Shown: positions 1-5,395, counted from the stretch's first letter. The stretch: DNA of 5,395 bases from Prevotellaceae bacterium UBA1746 (GCA_905369775.1 CAJPJR010000100.1:1-5395); one strand, 5' to 3'. Notes: generated from the letters alone by a model not told the origin. A program made the numbers and translations.

Positions 1-1060
1 TGGCTTTCTTCGGGTTCAAACCCAGCTCCGCCGCCATGATACCACACAGGTTGGCCGTTTCGCGCGCATGTTGGAGCAAGTTCTGCCCATAAGACGAACG
101 GTACTTCATTTTACCCACAATACGGATCAGTTCTGGGTGTAAACCATGGATACCGAGATCGATCGCCGTGCGTTTGCCCGTTTCGATTACTTCCTCGTCG
201 ACTTGTTTTTTAACCTTGCTCACGACCTCTTCGATGCGAGCGGGGTGAATGCGTCCGTCGGAAATCAGATTGTGCAATGCCAAACGCGCCACCTCACGAC
301 GAACCGGATCGAAGGCACTGATCACAATGGCTTCGGGGGTGTCGTCGACCACGATTTCCACGCCGGTCGCGGCCTCGAACGCACGAATGTTGCGACCTTC
401 GCGTCCAATGATGCGACCTTTCACGTCATCATTCTCAATGTGGAACACCGTCACGCTGTTTTCGATCGCGGTTTCGGTAGCCACACGCTGAATGGTTTGA
501 ATCACGATGCGCTTCGCCTCTTTGTTGGCGTTAATTTTCGCCTCATCCATGATTTCGTTGACGTAGCTCTGCGCACGAGTTTGCGCTTCTGCTTTCAGAC
601 TCTCGACAAGATGATTGCGTGCTTCCTCGGCCGAGATACCCGAAAGTTCCTCGAGTTTGGCAATTTCCCGCTCGTGCATTTTGCCGAGTTCCTCTTCTTT
701 GCGCGCCAACAGCTGCTCTTGGTTTTTGAGACGGCCTTGCTGCGAATCGAGTTCCTGCTTGCGACGATTCACGTCCTCGTGACGTTGGTTGATCACCATC
801 TCGCGCTGCTTTAGCTTGTTCTCCGATTGGAGAATGCGCTGGCTGCGCTGCTGAACTTCTTTCTCAAGCTCAGCTTTCTTGTTGAGAAATTTCTCCTTTA
901 CTTCGAGGAGCTTTTTCTCTTTGATCACTTGTGCCTCTTTCTCGGCTTCATCCAGCTGACGTCGCAGCATGCCGGTAAGCACATATCTAAATAGGAGATA
1001 TCCGCCGCCCACACCGATGGCGATGCAAACAAGGGCGACGATAAGGAGCGATAGGTTCAT
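1..1060 (-). CDS. rny: Ribonuclease Y (RNase Y), 3' end missing from the window
   Basis: RNase Y is a membrane-anchored endoribonuclease that makes initiating cuts in mRNA decay. The window holds the first 353 codons, read without a frameshift; family members are usually about 510 to 520 aa. Residues 3 to 24 form one hydrophobic N-terminal helix ending in GGGYLLF. Residues of about 30 to 190 are a long charged coiled coil rich in K, E, Q and R. A KH RNA-binding domain follows, with the signature GRIIGREGRNIRAFE starting at residue 215 and then GVEIVVDDTPEAIVIS. The HD phosphohydrolase domain begins near residue 300, with YGQNLLQHARE and its first metal-site candidate His331. The HD dyad itself would lie beyond the window edge. 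The ATG at 1060 is chosen because it directly precedes the membrane helix. The gene starts 46 nt after the zapA stop, with no terminator between, so it is probably last or late in the same operon. The identification is very secure; operon membership is inferred. Confidence 0.97.
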   Translation of the reverse strand, partial: MNLSLLIVALVCIAIGVGGGYLLFRYVLTGMLRRQLDEAEKEAQVIKEKKLLEVKEKFLNKKAELEKEVQQRSQRILQSENKLKQREMVINQRHEDVNRRKQELDSQQGRLKNQEQLLARKEEELGKMHEREIAKLEELSGISAEEARNHLVESLKAEAQTRAQSYVNEIMDEAKINANKEAKRIVIQTIQRVATETAIENSVTVFHIENDDVKGRIIGREGRNIRAFEAATGVEIVVDDTPEAIVISAFDPVRREVARLALHNLISDGRIHPARIEEVVSKVKKQVDEEVIETGKRTAIDLGIHGLHPELIRIVGKMKYRSSYGQNLLQHARETANLCGIMAAELGLNPKKA

Positions 1061-1106
1061 TGATGTAAAAAGTAGGTAGGCATATTGATAAGCGTAGGCG
1101 CACTCT

Positions 1107-1424
1107 TCAGTTTTCGGTCACCTCAACGGGTTGACCGAGCGCCTCTTCGATTTCGTCTTTCAATTTGCCGATCGTTTCGGCGAAAGGCGAAGTATCGGTG
1201 TTGTTCTCCAGTTCAATGACCCGGTAAGCCAAATCGATCAAGACGGTCGACTCGTATTTCTCCGGTGACTGGTGGGGAAAAGTGGCACGATATTGATTGA
1301 ACAGCTCATTGATGAGATCAGCTGCATCGCGATAGTTTTTCTCCTTTGCGCGCTCGATGGTGATTTGCAACGGGCGGTTATTCACGTGCAACTGTATGGA
1401 GAGTTTATCGGTATATTCTGCCAT
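1107..1424 (-). CDS. zapA: Cell division protein ZapA
   Basis: This 105-aa protein matches the ZapA family, small cytoplasmic proteins that bind and cross-link FtsZ filaments at the division ring. The N-terminal part has the usual paired strands, KLSIQLHVNNRPLQITIER (residues 7 to 25). A conserved helix follows (YRDAADLINELFNQYR, 31 to 46). Next comes a long C-terminal helix with STVLIDLAYRVIELE (59 to 73) and a heptad-like tail, GKLKDEIEEAL, used for dimer or tetramer coiled coils. The ATG at 1424 is preferred over an in-frame start at 1478 because MAEYTDKLSIQ matches family N-termini, and the longer form would overlap the upstream stop. It lies 29 nt after the coiled-coil gene and 46 nt before rny, so the genes are probably cotranscribed. 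No Shine-Dalgarno sequence is seen. Family assignment rests on pattern and length, with strong support from gene order. Confidence 0.9.
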   Translation of the reverse strand: MAEYTDKLSIQLHVNNRPLQITIERAKEKNYRDAADLINELFNQYRATFPHQSPEKYESTVLIDLAYRVIELENNTDTSPFAETIGKLKDEIEEALGQPVEVTEN

Positions 1425-1453
1425 GACGCTTACAAAGTGTAGACGGTTAGTAA

Positions 1454-1747
1454 TCAAACGTTGAGCATTGCGATGCACTTATCCACCTCACGGATGAGTT
1501 TCGCGATGCGTTTCTGGGCCGAAGCATTTTCCCCCGAACTAATTTCGATCATTTTGGCTGTTTTGAGATTGGCATACTCCTGCGTGAGCGCATCGAGCTG
1601 CGCTTTCAATTCCTCAATTTGCCGATCACGCGCACTAATCTCTTCCTGCAATTGGCGATTCCGCTCGGAAGCGTCTCTATACTGCAAGATCAATTGACGT
1701 GTGCGCGTCTCAAATAGCTGTAGGGTTCGTTGTTCTTGTTCGGTCAT
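1454..1747 (-). CDS. Small coiled-coil protein, ZapB-like, upstream of zapA
   Basis: This is a 97-aa cytoplasmic protein with no signal peptide or membrane segment. Residues of about 1 to 62 are rich in E, Q, R and L with heptad spacing, for example RQLQEEISARDRQIEELKAQ, which predicts a long parallel coiled coil. A short linker with SSGENASAQ is followed by a second helix ending in the conserved-looking motif IREVDKCIAMLNV at the C-terminus. I recall similar proteins with a near-identical ending directly upstream of zapA in other Bacteroidales. They are usually left hypothetical or called ZapB-like. A role as a ZapA partner at the division ring is inferred from architecture and position, not shown. 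The ATG at 1747 is chosen; the in-frame start at 1756 is only a TTG. The start overlaps the stop of a 12-codon mini-ORF (ATGA), and the gene sits 35 nt after the upstream gene. Confidence 0.85.
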   Translation of the reverse strand: MTEQEQRTLQLFETRTRQLILQYRDASERNRQLQEEISARDRQIEELKAQLDALTQEYANLKTAKMIEISSGENASAQKRIAKLIREVDKCIAMLNV

Positions 1748-1782
1748 GCGTTGCAACCCGCGAGGGCGATTGATACAAGCAT
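1744..1782 (-). CDS. Possible 12-codon mini-ORF bridging two operon genes
   Basis: Its ATG (1782 to 1780) comes immediately after the TAA stop of the 213-aa gene, giving TAAATG. It encodes MLVSIALAGCNA, and its TGA overlaps the ATG of the coiled-coil gene as ATGA. It could act as a translational relay that keeps ribosomes moving between the two genes. The peptide looks like a fragment of a lipoprotein signal but is far too short to be one. It may be chance; nothing beyond its position supports it. Confidence 0.25.
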   Translation of the reverse strand: MLVSIALAGCNA

Positions 1783-2424
1783 TTATTCGTCGGCGGTAGC
1801 GTCGGCTTTCGGTTCTTTCTTTGCGAGAATCAGGACATGATAGGCAAATTCAGTCATCCATTTTTCGGAATAGCCCAATTTCTGGCTGTATTGTCGTACA
1901 CTCATCACCGATTTGCGCACGGCTTCATCTTTCCAACTGTTCTTCGTAAACACGTCGCGCACGGCTTTCTCGGTGAGATTGCGCAGCACGCCTTTCAGAA
2001 AGCTCGGAAGTCGGAATTTCCAGTTGAGCAAGTTACCCATCAGCATCATCAACTCCTGCGAGAAGTTTTGGAATTGCAACAAATAGGGCTGCATATCGTT
2101 GACTTTCCGACAATTGCGTTTCACGCTGCTGTCGATTTCGTCAAAGAACTCTGCCGGCATGCCGTACAGTTCGTTCATCATCGTCCGGCACTTTTTCTTT
2201 TCGCCCGGACCGATGCGATTGTTCACCGTGGGCACTTTCAGCGTCTGCTTAAACACCCGCAAATCGGGCAGCATTCGCAGATCGTGCAAACCGAAATTGG
2301 CAGCCAAAACAGCCTGATAGTAAACACGAATGAGGGTCATAAAATCTTCGGTTCCGCCCACGCGCCAACCGGGAGCGCGCTTGTCAGTGTCTTTCCGACC
2401 GAAGAGTTTCGAGAATATTCCCAT
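1783..2424 (-). CDS. Conserved-looking protein of unknown function, first gene of the zapA-rny operon
   Basis: This 213-aa protein has no function I can name. It begins MGIFSKLFGRKD, a short amphipathic stretch resembling N-terminal membrane-targeting helices. There is no signal peptide and no full membrane-spanning segment. The body is mostly helical and basic, with Trp/Phe-rich patches: GWRVGGTEDFMTLIRVYYQ (19 to 37), FDEIDSSVKRNCRK (94 to 107), FQNFSQELMMLMGNLLNWKF (118 to 137) and a C-terminal block, LGYSEKWMTEFAYHVLILAKK (183 to 203). The tail is charged (EPKADATADE). I recall similar uncharacterised proteins in other Bacteroidales but assign no family. The ATG at 2424 is chosen over one at 2529, because the longer form would begin inside the promoter and add an arginine-rich extension that does not look like protein. 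It has its own promoter at 2518 to 2548 and lies 35 nt before the coiled-coil gene. That it is a real gene is well supported; its role is unknown. Confidence 0.88.
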   Translation of the reverse strand: MGIFSKLFGRKDTDKRAPGWRVGGTEDFMTLIRVYYQAVLAANFGLHDLRMLPDLRVFKQTLKVPTVNNRIGPGEKKKCRTMMNELYGMPAEFFDEIDSSVKRNCRKVNDMQPYLLQFQNFSQELMMLMGNLLNWKFRLPSFLKGVLRNLTEKAVRDVFTKNSWKDEAVRKSVMSVRQYSQKLGYSEKWMTEFAYHVLILAKKEPKADATADE

Positions 2425-2480
2425 TGAGCATTTGGGTTGAAAGAGGATAGACCTCTTGGGTTCGTATTGAATTTTGAAGC

Positions 2481-2513
2481 GACGCCGCCTGCTATGAGCA
2501 AAAATGGGGCGTC
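2481..2513 (-). promoter_or_regulatory. Stem-loop at the predicted 5' end of the operon mRNA
   Basis: On the minus strand GACGCC (2513 to 2508) pairs perfectly with GGCGTC (2486 to 2481). Inside it lies a second small hairpin, TGCT-CAT-AGCA (2500 to 2490). The outer stem starts at or within a base or two of the predicted transcription start. It could protect the mRNA 5' end or influence translation of the first gene. It is short, and I do not recognise a known riboswitch. Confidence 0.4.
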
Positions 2514-2517
2514 TATG

Positions 2518-2548
2518 CAAAAGTAACATTTAATCTTCGTACGACCAA
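2518..2548 (-). promoter_or_regulatory. Bacteroidota-type promoter of the unknown gene, ZapB-like, zapA and rny operon
   Basis: Read on the minus strand, the -7 element is TACTTTTG (2525 to 2518), a full match to TAnnTTTG. The -33 element is TTTTG, with its TTG at 2548 to 2546. Exactly 20 nt separate them, the normal spacing for the primary sigma factor of this phylum. Transcription would begin near 2513, giving a leader of about 90 nt before the ATG at 2424. This promoter also rules out a start codon at 2529. Confidence 0.8.
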
Positions 2549-2561
2549 AAGAAGTGCGAAC

Positions 2562-2569
2562 CAAATATA
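2562..2569 (-). promoter_or_regulatory. Second -7-like element upstream of the operon promoter
   Basis: The minus strand reads TATATTTG, a perfect TAnnTTTG match, about 44 nt upstream of the main -7 element. No TTG sits 19 to 21 nt further upstream; the nearest, at 2582 to 2580, is only 10 nt away. It may be a weak tandem promoter or a chance AT-rich match. Confidence 0.25.
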
Positions 2570-2853
2570 TAGGTTTCGTCAAAACGTCGTTTAGCTCGCC
2601 ATCTTTGCCTTTCAGAATCGGGGGATATGCTCCGGGAGAAAGCAGCCAATTCCCCTCTTTCACTCATCCGCCGCGCACTTCAACTCTTCGCTCTCGCCGC
2701 ATCCGAAAAAGGAGCAAAGCTGCATTCCGAAAAAGCCAACACGCGCACAAAGGGAAACATTTCTTCTCGTCACTTCCGGGGCTCGTTCGCTGCCCTATCC
2801 CGACGATCGAGTCAGTCAAAGAGAGCTGTACGCGGTTGTGCGAAAAGTCGGAT

Positions 2854-2884
2854 AAAAAACTGGGGAGAAATGCTCAACTTCCCC
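2854..2884 (-). terminator. Weak terminator-like element in the intergenic region
   Basis: On the minus strand GGGGA (2884 to 2880) can pair with TCCCC (2866 to 2862) across a 13-nt loop, followed by AG and then six T (2859 to 2854). The stem is only 5 bp, so it is at best a weak intrinsic terminator. No gene is recognised directly upstream of it. Confidence 0.25.
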
Positions 2885-3124
2885 CGTCTTTTCTCTTTTT
2901 CTCTCCGCTTTTTCAGAGAACAACGCCACCCATCGATCGATTTCCCGAGGAGGTGACACCAAACCCCTACGGCAACAGCGTAAACACGCTCGCAAGAGAA
3001 ACTGCATCCGACCGACATTCCACGCAAAACACACGACGGCACGACCAGTCGATGCCGGTTTTGCGCACAGCCGAACGCCCAACCTGCGTGTGTCTCCCAC
3101 CCTCCCTCCGTTTCCTTCGTGCAC

Positions 3125-3160
3125 AAAAAAACAGCTATCCATCTTTCGATGGATAGCTGT
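3125..3160 (-). terminator. Intrinsic terminator of the tRNA-Val gene
   Basis: The minus strand carries a perfect 13-bp stem, ACAGCTATCCATC (3160 to 3148) with its complement (3143 to 3131), closed by a GAAA tetraloop of the GNRA class. Six T follow at 3130 to 3125, and the flanking A and T bases can extend the stem. It begins 11 nt after the tRNA 3' end, so it would end a single-gene tRNA transcript. Confidence 0.95.
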
Positions 3161-3171
3161 TTGAAAGAATG

Positions 3172-3246
3172 TGGGCGCTGAGGGATTCGAACCCCCGACC
3201 CTCTGCTTGTAAGGCAGACGCTCTGAACCAGCTGAGCTAAGCGCCC
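3172..3246 (-). tRNA. tRNA-Val (anticodon TAC)
   Basis: This 75-nt gene folds as a full cloverleaf: a 7-bp acceptor stem GGGCGCT/AGCGCCC, a D arm with stem GCTC/GAGC, an anticodon stem TCTGC/GCAGA with loop CTTACAA, and a T arm GGGGG-TTCGAAT-CCCTC with one G-T pair. The anticodon TAC lies at 3211 to 3209 and reads GUA, and by wobble other GUN valine codons. The discriminator base is A, and CCA is not encoded (ACATTC follows), so the 3' end must be added by the CCA-adding enzyme. The gene has its own promoter and terminator and is transcribed alone. Confidence 0.97.
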
Positions 3247-3278
3247 AATCTGAGAAGCTTTTGTTCTCGATTGCGGTG

Positions 3279-3309
3279 CAAAGATAGGAACTCTTCCGCA
3301 GTTGAGCAA
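3279..3309 (-). promoter_or_regulatory. Bacteroidota-type promoter of tRNA-Val
   Basis: On the minus strand the -7 element TATCTTTG (3286 to 3279) matches TAnnTTTG in full. A TTG at 3309 to 3307 lies exactly 20 nt upstream as the -33 element. Transcription would begin near 3274, about 28 nt before the mature tRNA 5' end. The -33 element abuts the inner end of a long inverted repeat. Confidence 0.85.
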
Positions 3310-3362
3310 GCGACGGAGCAAAAAACTGGGGACTTTCTTCATTTTTTGCTCCGCAACGTCGC
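3310..3362. repeat. Long inverted repeat between the esterase gene and the tRNA promoter
   Basis: CGGAGCAAAAAA (3314 to 3325) and TTTTTTGCTCCG (3342 to 3353) are perfect 12-bp complements around a 16-nt loop. A 5-nt bulge allows four more pairs, GCGA (3310 to 3313) with TCGC (3359 to 3362). It lies about 64 nt after the esterase stop and directly upstream of the tRNA -33 element. It may act as a transcript-end hairpin for the esterase mRNA. However, the T-run is inside the stem rather than after it, so it is not a standard intrinsic terminator. A protein-binding site is the alternative. Confidence 0.55.
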
Positions 3363-3425
3363 AATCATTCCGGGAAATAGTGCAAGATGAGGACCGACAA
3401 ACCCGCTCCCCTCCCCGCCACAGGA

Positions 3426-5395
3426 TTATAAGCGGATGCGAAAAGTGCCCAGTGGGAGCCCCGCCGCATTCACCACGTTGCCGATGGGAAAGGGTTGCCA
3501 GCCGTAACGCACATAGCAGGGTTTCGCCACTTCCGGCGAACGGAGCAGCACCTTGCCCTCTGCATCAAGCTGAACAGTGGCCGGATAGAACAATTCGTCG
3601 GCACCGGCAATTTCAAATCCGCGCAGGGGTTGTCCGTCGCTGCCGTGCAAACCTTGCGCCTCGCGCAGGTCGAGTTCCACACGATCGTCCTTCACCGATG
3701 ATTGCTGCCCCACTTCGGGCGAAACGGGCGCCGTGCTTCGCCCGTAGGTATGGCGCAACATCGATTGCGCGAGCCGTTCGCCCACCGGCCGTTTGTAGGG
3801 AGGATGCACATCGTGGCGCAATCCCAAATCGGAGGTCACCACCATTTGGGTGGCGAAGACACTACGCTGCGCCAAGCGCTGTGTGTCGCGCAGCCAAGGC
3901 CACGACGGTCGTTCGATACCCGAGAGCTGTACGATGTAGAACGGAAGACTGATATCGCCCGTCCGCATTCTCCAACTTCGCGCCAGCAGATCGAAGCGCC
4001 ACGAATCGGGGTTGTGCGCATTCGATTCGCCCTGGTACCAGGCCACTCCGCGCAACGGAAAATCCAAAAGCGGAACCATGCCCGTCTCAAAGCAATAGGC
4101 GGGATGATAAGGGTGGCGACCGCCGGGACGACGCGCGAGGTTTTTCGCCGCACGCCCGCGCACCCAATCCATCACGAAGTCGTTGTTTTTCCAATGACGC
4201 AACACCTGCGGATAGTATTCTTCAAGTGTCGGCCGATCTATCCACGACTCGATGGGCGTTCCGCCGACGGCATTGCAGATCAGTCCCACCGGCACACGGA
4301 GACTATCGCGCAGCATGCGCCCCATGTAGTAGGCCACGGCCGAGAAGTCCGCCGCACTTTGGGGAGAGGAGGCCACCCAGCGCGAAGGACGGTAGTATTG
4401 CAAGCTCGACACGGAGTCGACCGCCGCACTATCCCACTCCACGTTGTCTGTTTCCCAACGCGGTTGCATATGATAGAGGCGCAATCCGCGATCGGTGGCC
4501 TTCGGCAGGTCGCGAGCCGCGTCGGAAGACTGTCGCAACTTGAACGCCATGTTGGATTGTCCGGAACACAGCCATACTTCGCCGACTGCCACATTGTGAA
4601 AAGTGAGCGTTCGGCGAGCGGTCGAGACGGTGAACGTCGTACTGTCCACTGCCGTGAGCGCGGGGATGCGCACATTCCACACGCCGCGCGCATCGGTCAC
4701 GCCGCGTGCCAGTTCTTTACCGCCCAAACGCACCACCACCGTTTCGCCGGCATCGGCCGTTCCTTTCAGATAGAAGGGAATGTTGCGCTGCAACACCATA
4801 TTATCAGCGAAGACAGCCGGCAAACTCAGCCCCCCGTAGCGCCCTGTGATGCCCGAATAGGCCACTTTCGCCAAAACCTCTGCACCACGCGCGTCGGGAT
4901 GCACGGCATCGGGCATCCAATCGGGGTGCGCAACCAAAGGCGCGTAGAAATCGATCCACTCCACATGAGCGATGTCGGCTACTTGCTGCACAGCCTGCGA
5001 AATCTCTTCGCGCCACTTGCGCGTTCCGCTGTCGAAACGCGGATGGTCTACACCGATCGGAGTCAATCGCGCCACGAGAATGCGCACCTTGGGATTGGCG
5101 GCACGCAGCGAATCGATGAGGGCAAGATAATCGGGAATGAATTCGTCGCGATAGTTCGGCCAGTTGCGCGGATCGGTGTCGTTGATGCCCAAATGGATCA
5201 CCGCGATGTCGGGACGAAACTGCAATGCGGCACGAAATTCCGGCTGATCGAAATAGGGACGATGGCCATGACGCAACAAGGTCGCACCGGGTTTGCCGAA
5301 GTTCTCTACTTGATACCCCTTGCCGAGCAAGCGTTGCAACACCACAGGGTAGGCATTCTGCTCGCGGTTGGCCACTCCGGTACCGTAGGTAATAC
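3426..5395 (-). CDS. Two-domain SGNH esterase, sialate O-acetylesterase type, 5' end missing from the window
   Basis: This enzyme is expected to remove O-acetyl esters, probably from sialic acids on host glycans, outside the cytoplasm. The window carries 656 complete codons. Numbering from the GTG codon at 5375, the first SGNH domain has the block I remnant ITYGTG just before residue 1. The catalytic Ser codon is cut by the window edge (GT kept). The domain continues with block II NFGKPGAT (25 to 32), block III GIND (63 to 66) and block V DAVH (156 to 159). A beta-rich section (about 181 to 265) leads to a second SGNH domain of SASA type: CSGQSNM with Ser274, WYQGESN (446 to 452) and HDVHPP (521 to 526). 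It ends with YVRYGWQPFP and NAAGLPLGTFRI, as family members do. The GTG is an internal codon; the true start and any signal peptide lie outside the window. The architecture resembles NanS of Tannerella forsythia and related Bacteroides esterases. Acetylxylan or another esterified glycan is an alternative substrate. Confidence 0.9.
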   Translation of the reverse strand, partial: ITYGTGVANREQNAYPVVLQRLLGKGYQVENFGKPGATLLRHGHRPYFDQPEFRAALQFRPDIAVIHLGINDTDPRNWPNYRDEFIPDYLALIDSLRAANPKVRILVARLTPIGVDHPRFDSGTRKWREEISQAVQQVADIAHVEWIDFYAPLVAHPDWMPDAVHPDARGAEVLAKVAYSGITGRYGGLSLPAVFADNMVLQRNIPFYLKGTADAGETVVVRLGGKELARGVTDARGVWNVRIPALTAVDSTTFTVSTARRTLTFHNVAVGEVWLCSGQSNMAFKLRQSSDAARDLPKATDRGLRLYHMQPRWETDNVEWDSAAVDSVSSLQYYRPSRWVASSPQSAADFSAVAYYMGRMLRDSLRVPVGLICNAVGGTPIESWIDRPTLEEYYPQVLRHWKNNDFVMDWVRGRAAKNLARRPGGRHPYHPAYCFETGMVPLLDFPLRGVAWYQGESNAHNPDSWRFDLLARSWRMRTGDISLPFYIVQLSGIERPSWPWLRDTQRLAQRSVFATQMVVTSDLGLRHDVHPPYKRPVGERLAQSMLRHTYGRSTAPVSPEVGQQSSVKDDRVELDLREAQGLHGSDGQPLRGFEIAGADELFYPATVQLDAEGKVLLRSPEVAKPCYVRYGWQPFPIGNVVNAAGLPLGTFRIRL

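Larger units (their letters stand above)
2551..3124. other. Long intergenic region with no recognised gene
   Basis: About 570 nt separate the operon promoter from the tRNA terminator. Long open frames exist on both strands, but their products are arginine- and serine-rich, have no domain pattern and overlap each other, so I treat them as chance openings in GC-rich DNA. I looked for tmRNA, SRP RNA and RNase P RNA signatures and saw none. Small structures present are a G-rich tract (3096 to 3109), a terminator-like element on the minus strand (2854 to 2884), a purine-rich minus-strand tract (about 2880 to 2913), a direct repeat TCCGAAAAAG at 2702 and 2727, and the palindrome ATCGATCGAT near 2932. 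An unannotated small RNA cannot be excluded. Confidence 0.6.

Noticed and set aside
146..814. Plus-strand open frame of 222 codons
   Set aside because: It is antisense to the securely identified RNase Y gene and has no domain pattern.
1061..1106. Possible internal promoter before rny (TACTTTTT on the minus strand)
   Set aside because: It lacks the final G and a -33 element, and transcription would start at or past the start codon.
1425..1453. Possible internal promoter before zapA (TACACTTTG on the minus strand)
   Set aside because: The spacing inside the element is one base too long, and no TTG lies about 20 nt upstream.
1837..2427. Plus-strand open frame of 196 codons
   Set aside because: It mirrors the 213-aa gene on the opposite strand; its His/Phe-rich product is typical of an antisense shadow.
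2337..2663. Minus-strand frame of 108 codons overlapping the start of the operon
   Set aside because: It starts at GTG, crosses the operon promoter and overlaps the 213-aa gene in another frame. The product shows no domain pattern.
2947..2958. Perfect Shine-Dalgarno-like AGGAGGTGA on the plus strand
   Set aside because: No start codon lies at a suitable distance downstream, and this phylum generally does not rely on such sites.
2554..3156. Plus-strand open frame of 200 codons spanning the intergenic region
   Set aside because: The product is Arg/Ser/Pro-rich with no motif, and the frame runs into the tRNA terminator hairpin. It has no matching promoter: the best -7-like match, CATCTTTG at 2600, lies inside the frame and lacks a -33 element.
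2812..3364. Two minus-strand frames of about 180 codons
   Set aside because: Both read straight through the tRNA-Val gene and its terminator, so they cannot be normal proteins.
5373..5375. GTG as the start codon of the esterase
   Set aside because: The frame stays open to the window edge, and the preceding codons encode ITYGTG, part of the conserved block I, so the real start lies outside.

Overview
This window looks like chromosomal DNA from a member of the Bacteroidota, most likely order Bacteroidales, with moderately high GC. The evidence is threefold. Two promoters fit the Bacteroidota form (TTG, about 20 nt, then TAnnTTTG). The real start codons lack Shine-Dalgarno sequences. A ZapB-like coiled-coil protein, ZapA and RNase Y are encoded in that order, an arrangement I recognise from Bacteroidales. 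I cannot name a genus from the sequence. Every gene I can support lies on the minus strand, so the transcription order below runs from high to low coordinates.

Region 1 (5395 to 3426) is the 3' part of a large two-domain esterase. A GDSL/SGNH hydrolase domain is followed by a beta-rich linker and a second SGNH domain of the sialate O-acetylesterase (SASA) type. The window edge cuts through the first catalytic block. Region 2 (3425 to 3125) holds a long inverted repeat, a Bacteroidota-type promoter, a tRNA-Val gene (anticodon TAC, no encoded CCA) and a textbook intrinsic terminator with a GAAA tetraloop. Region 3 (3124 to about 2551) is nearly 600 nt in which I recognise no gene. It contains a G-rich tract, a terminator-like element and small repeats.

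Region 4 (2550 to 1) looks like one operon. A strong promoter drives a 213-aa protein of unknown function, then a 97-aa ZapB-like coiled-coil protein, ZapA (105 aa) and RNase Y. RNase Y runs out of the window inside its HD domain. The gaps between these genes are only 29 to 46 nt, and I see no terminator between them. The expected biology is that ZapA and its coiled-coil partner act at the FtsZ ring, while RNase Y is a membrane-anchored endoribonuclease that starts mRNA decay. The first gene is uncharacterised, and its N-terminus looks like an amphipathic membrane-targeting helix.

I found no clear new defence or mobile system. The items most worth following are the unknown leading gene of the division/RNA-decay operon, the structured 5' end of that operon's mRNA, the 12-codon mini-ORF bridging its first two genes, and the inverted repeat that abuts the tRNA promoter.
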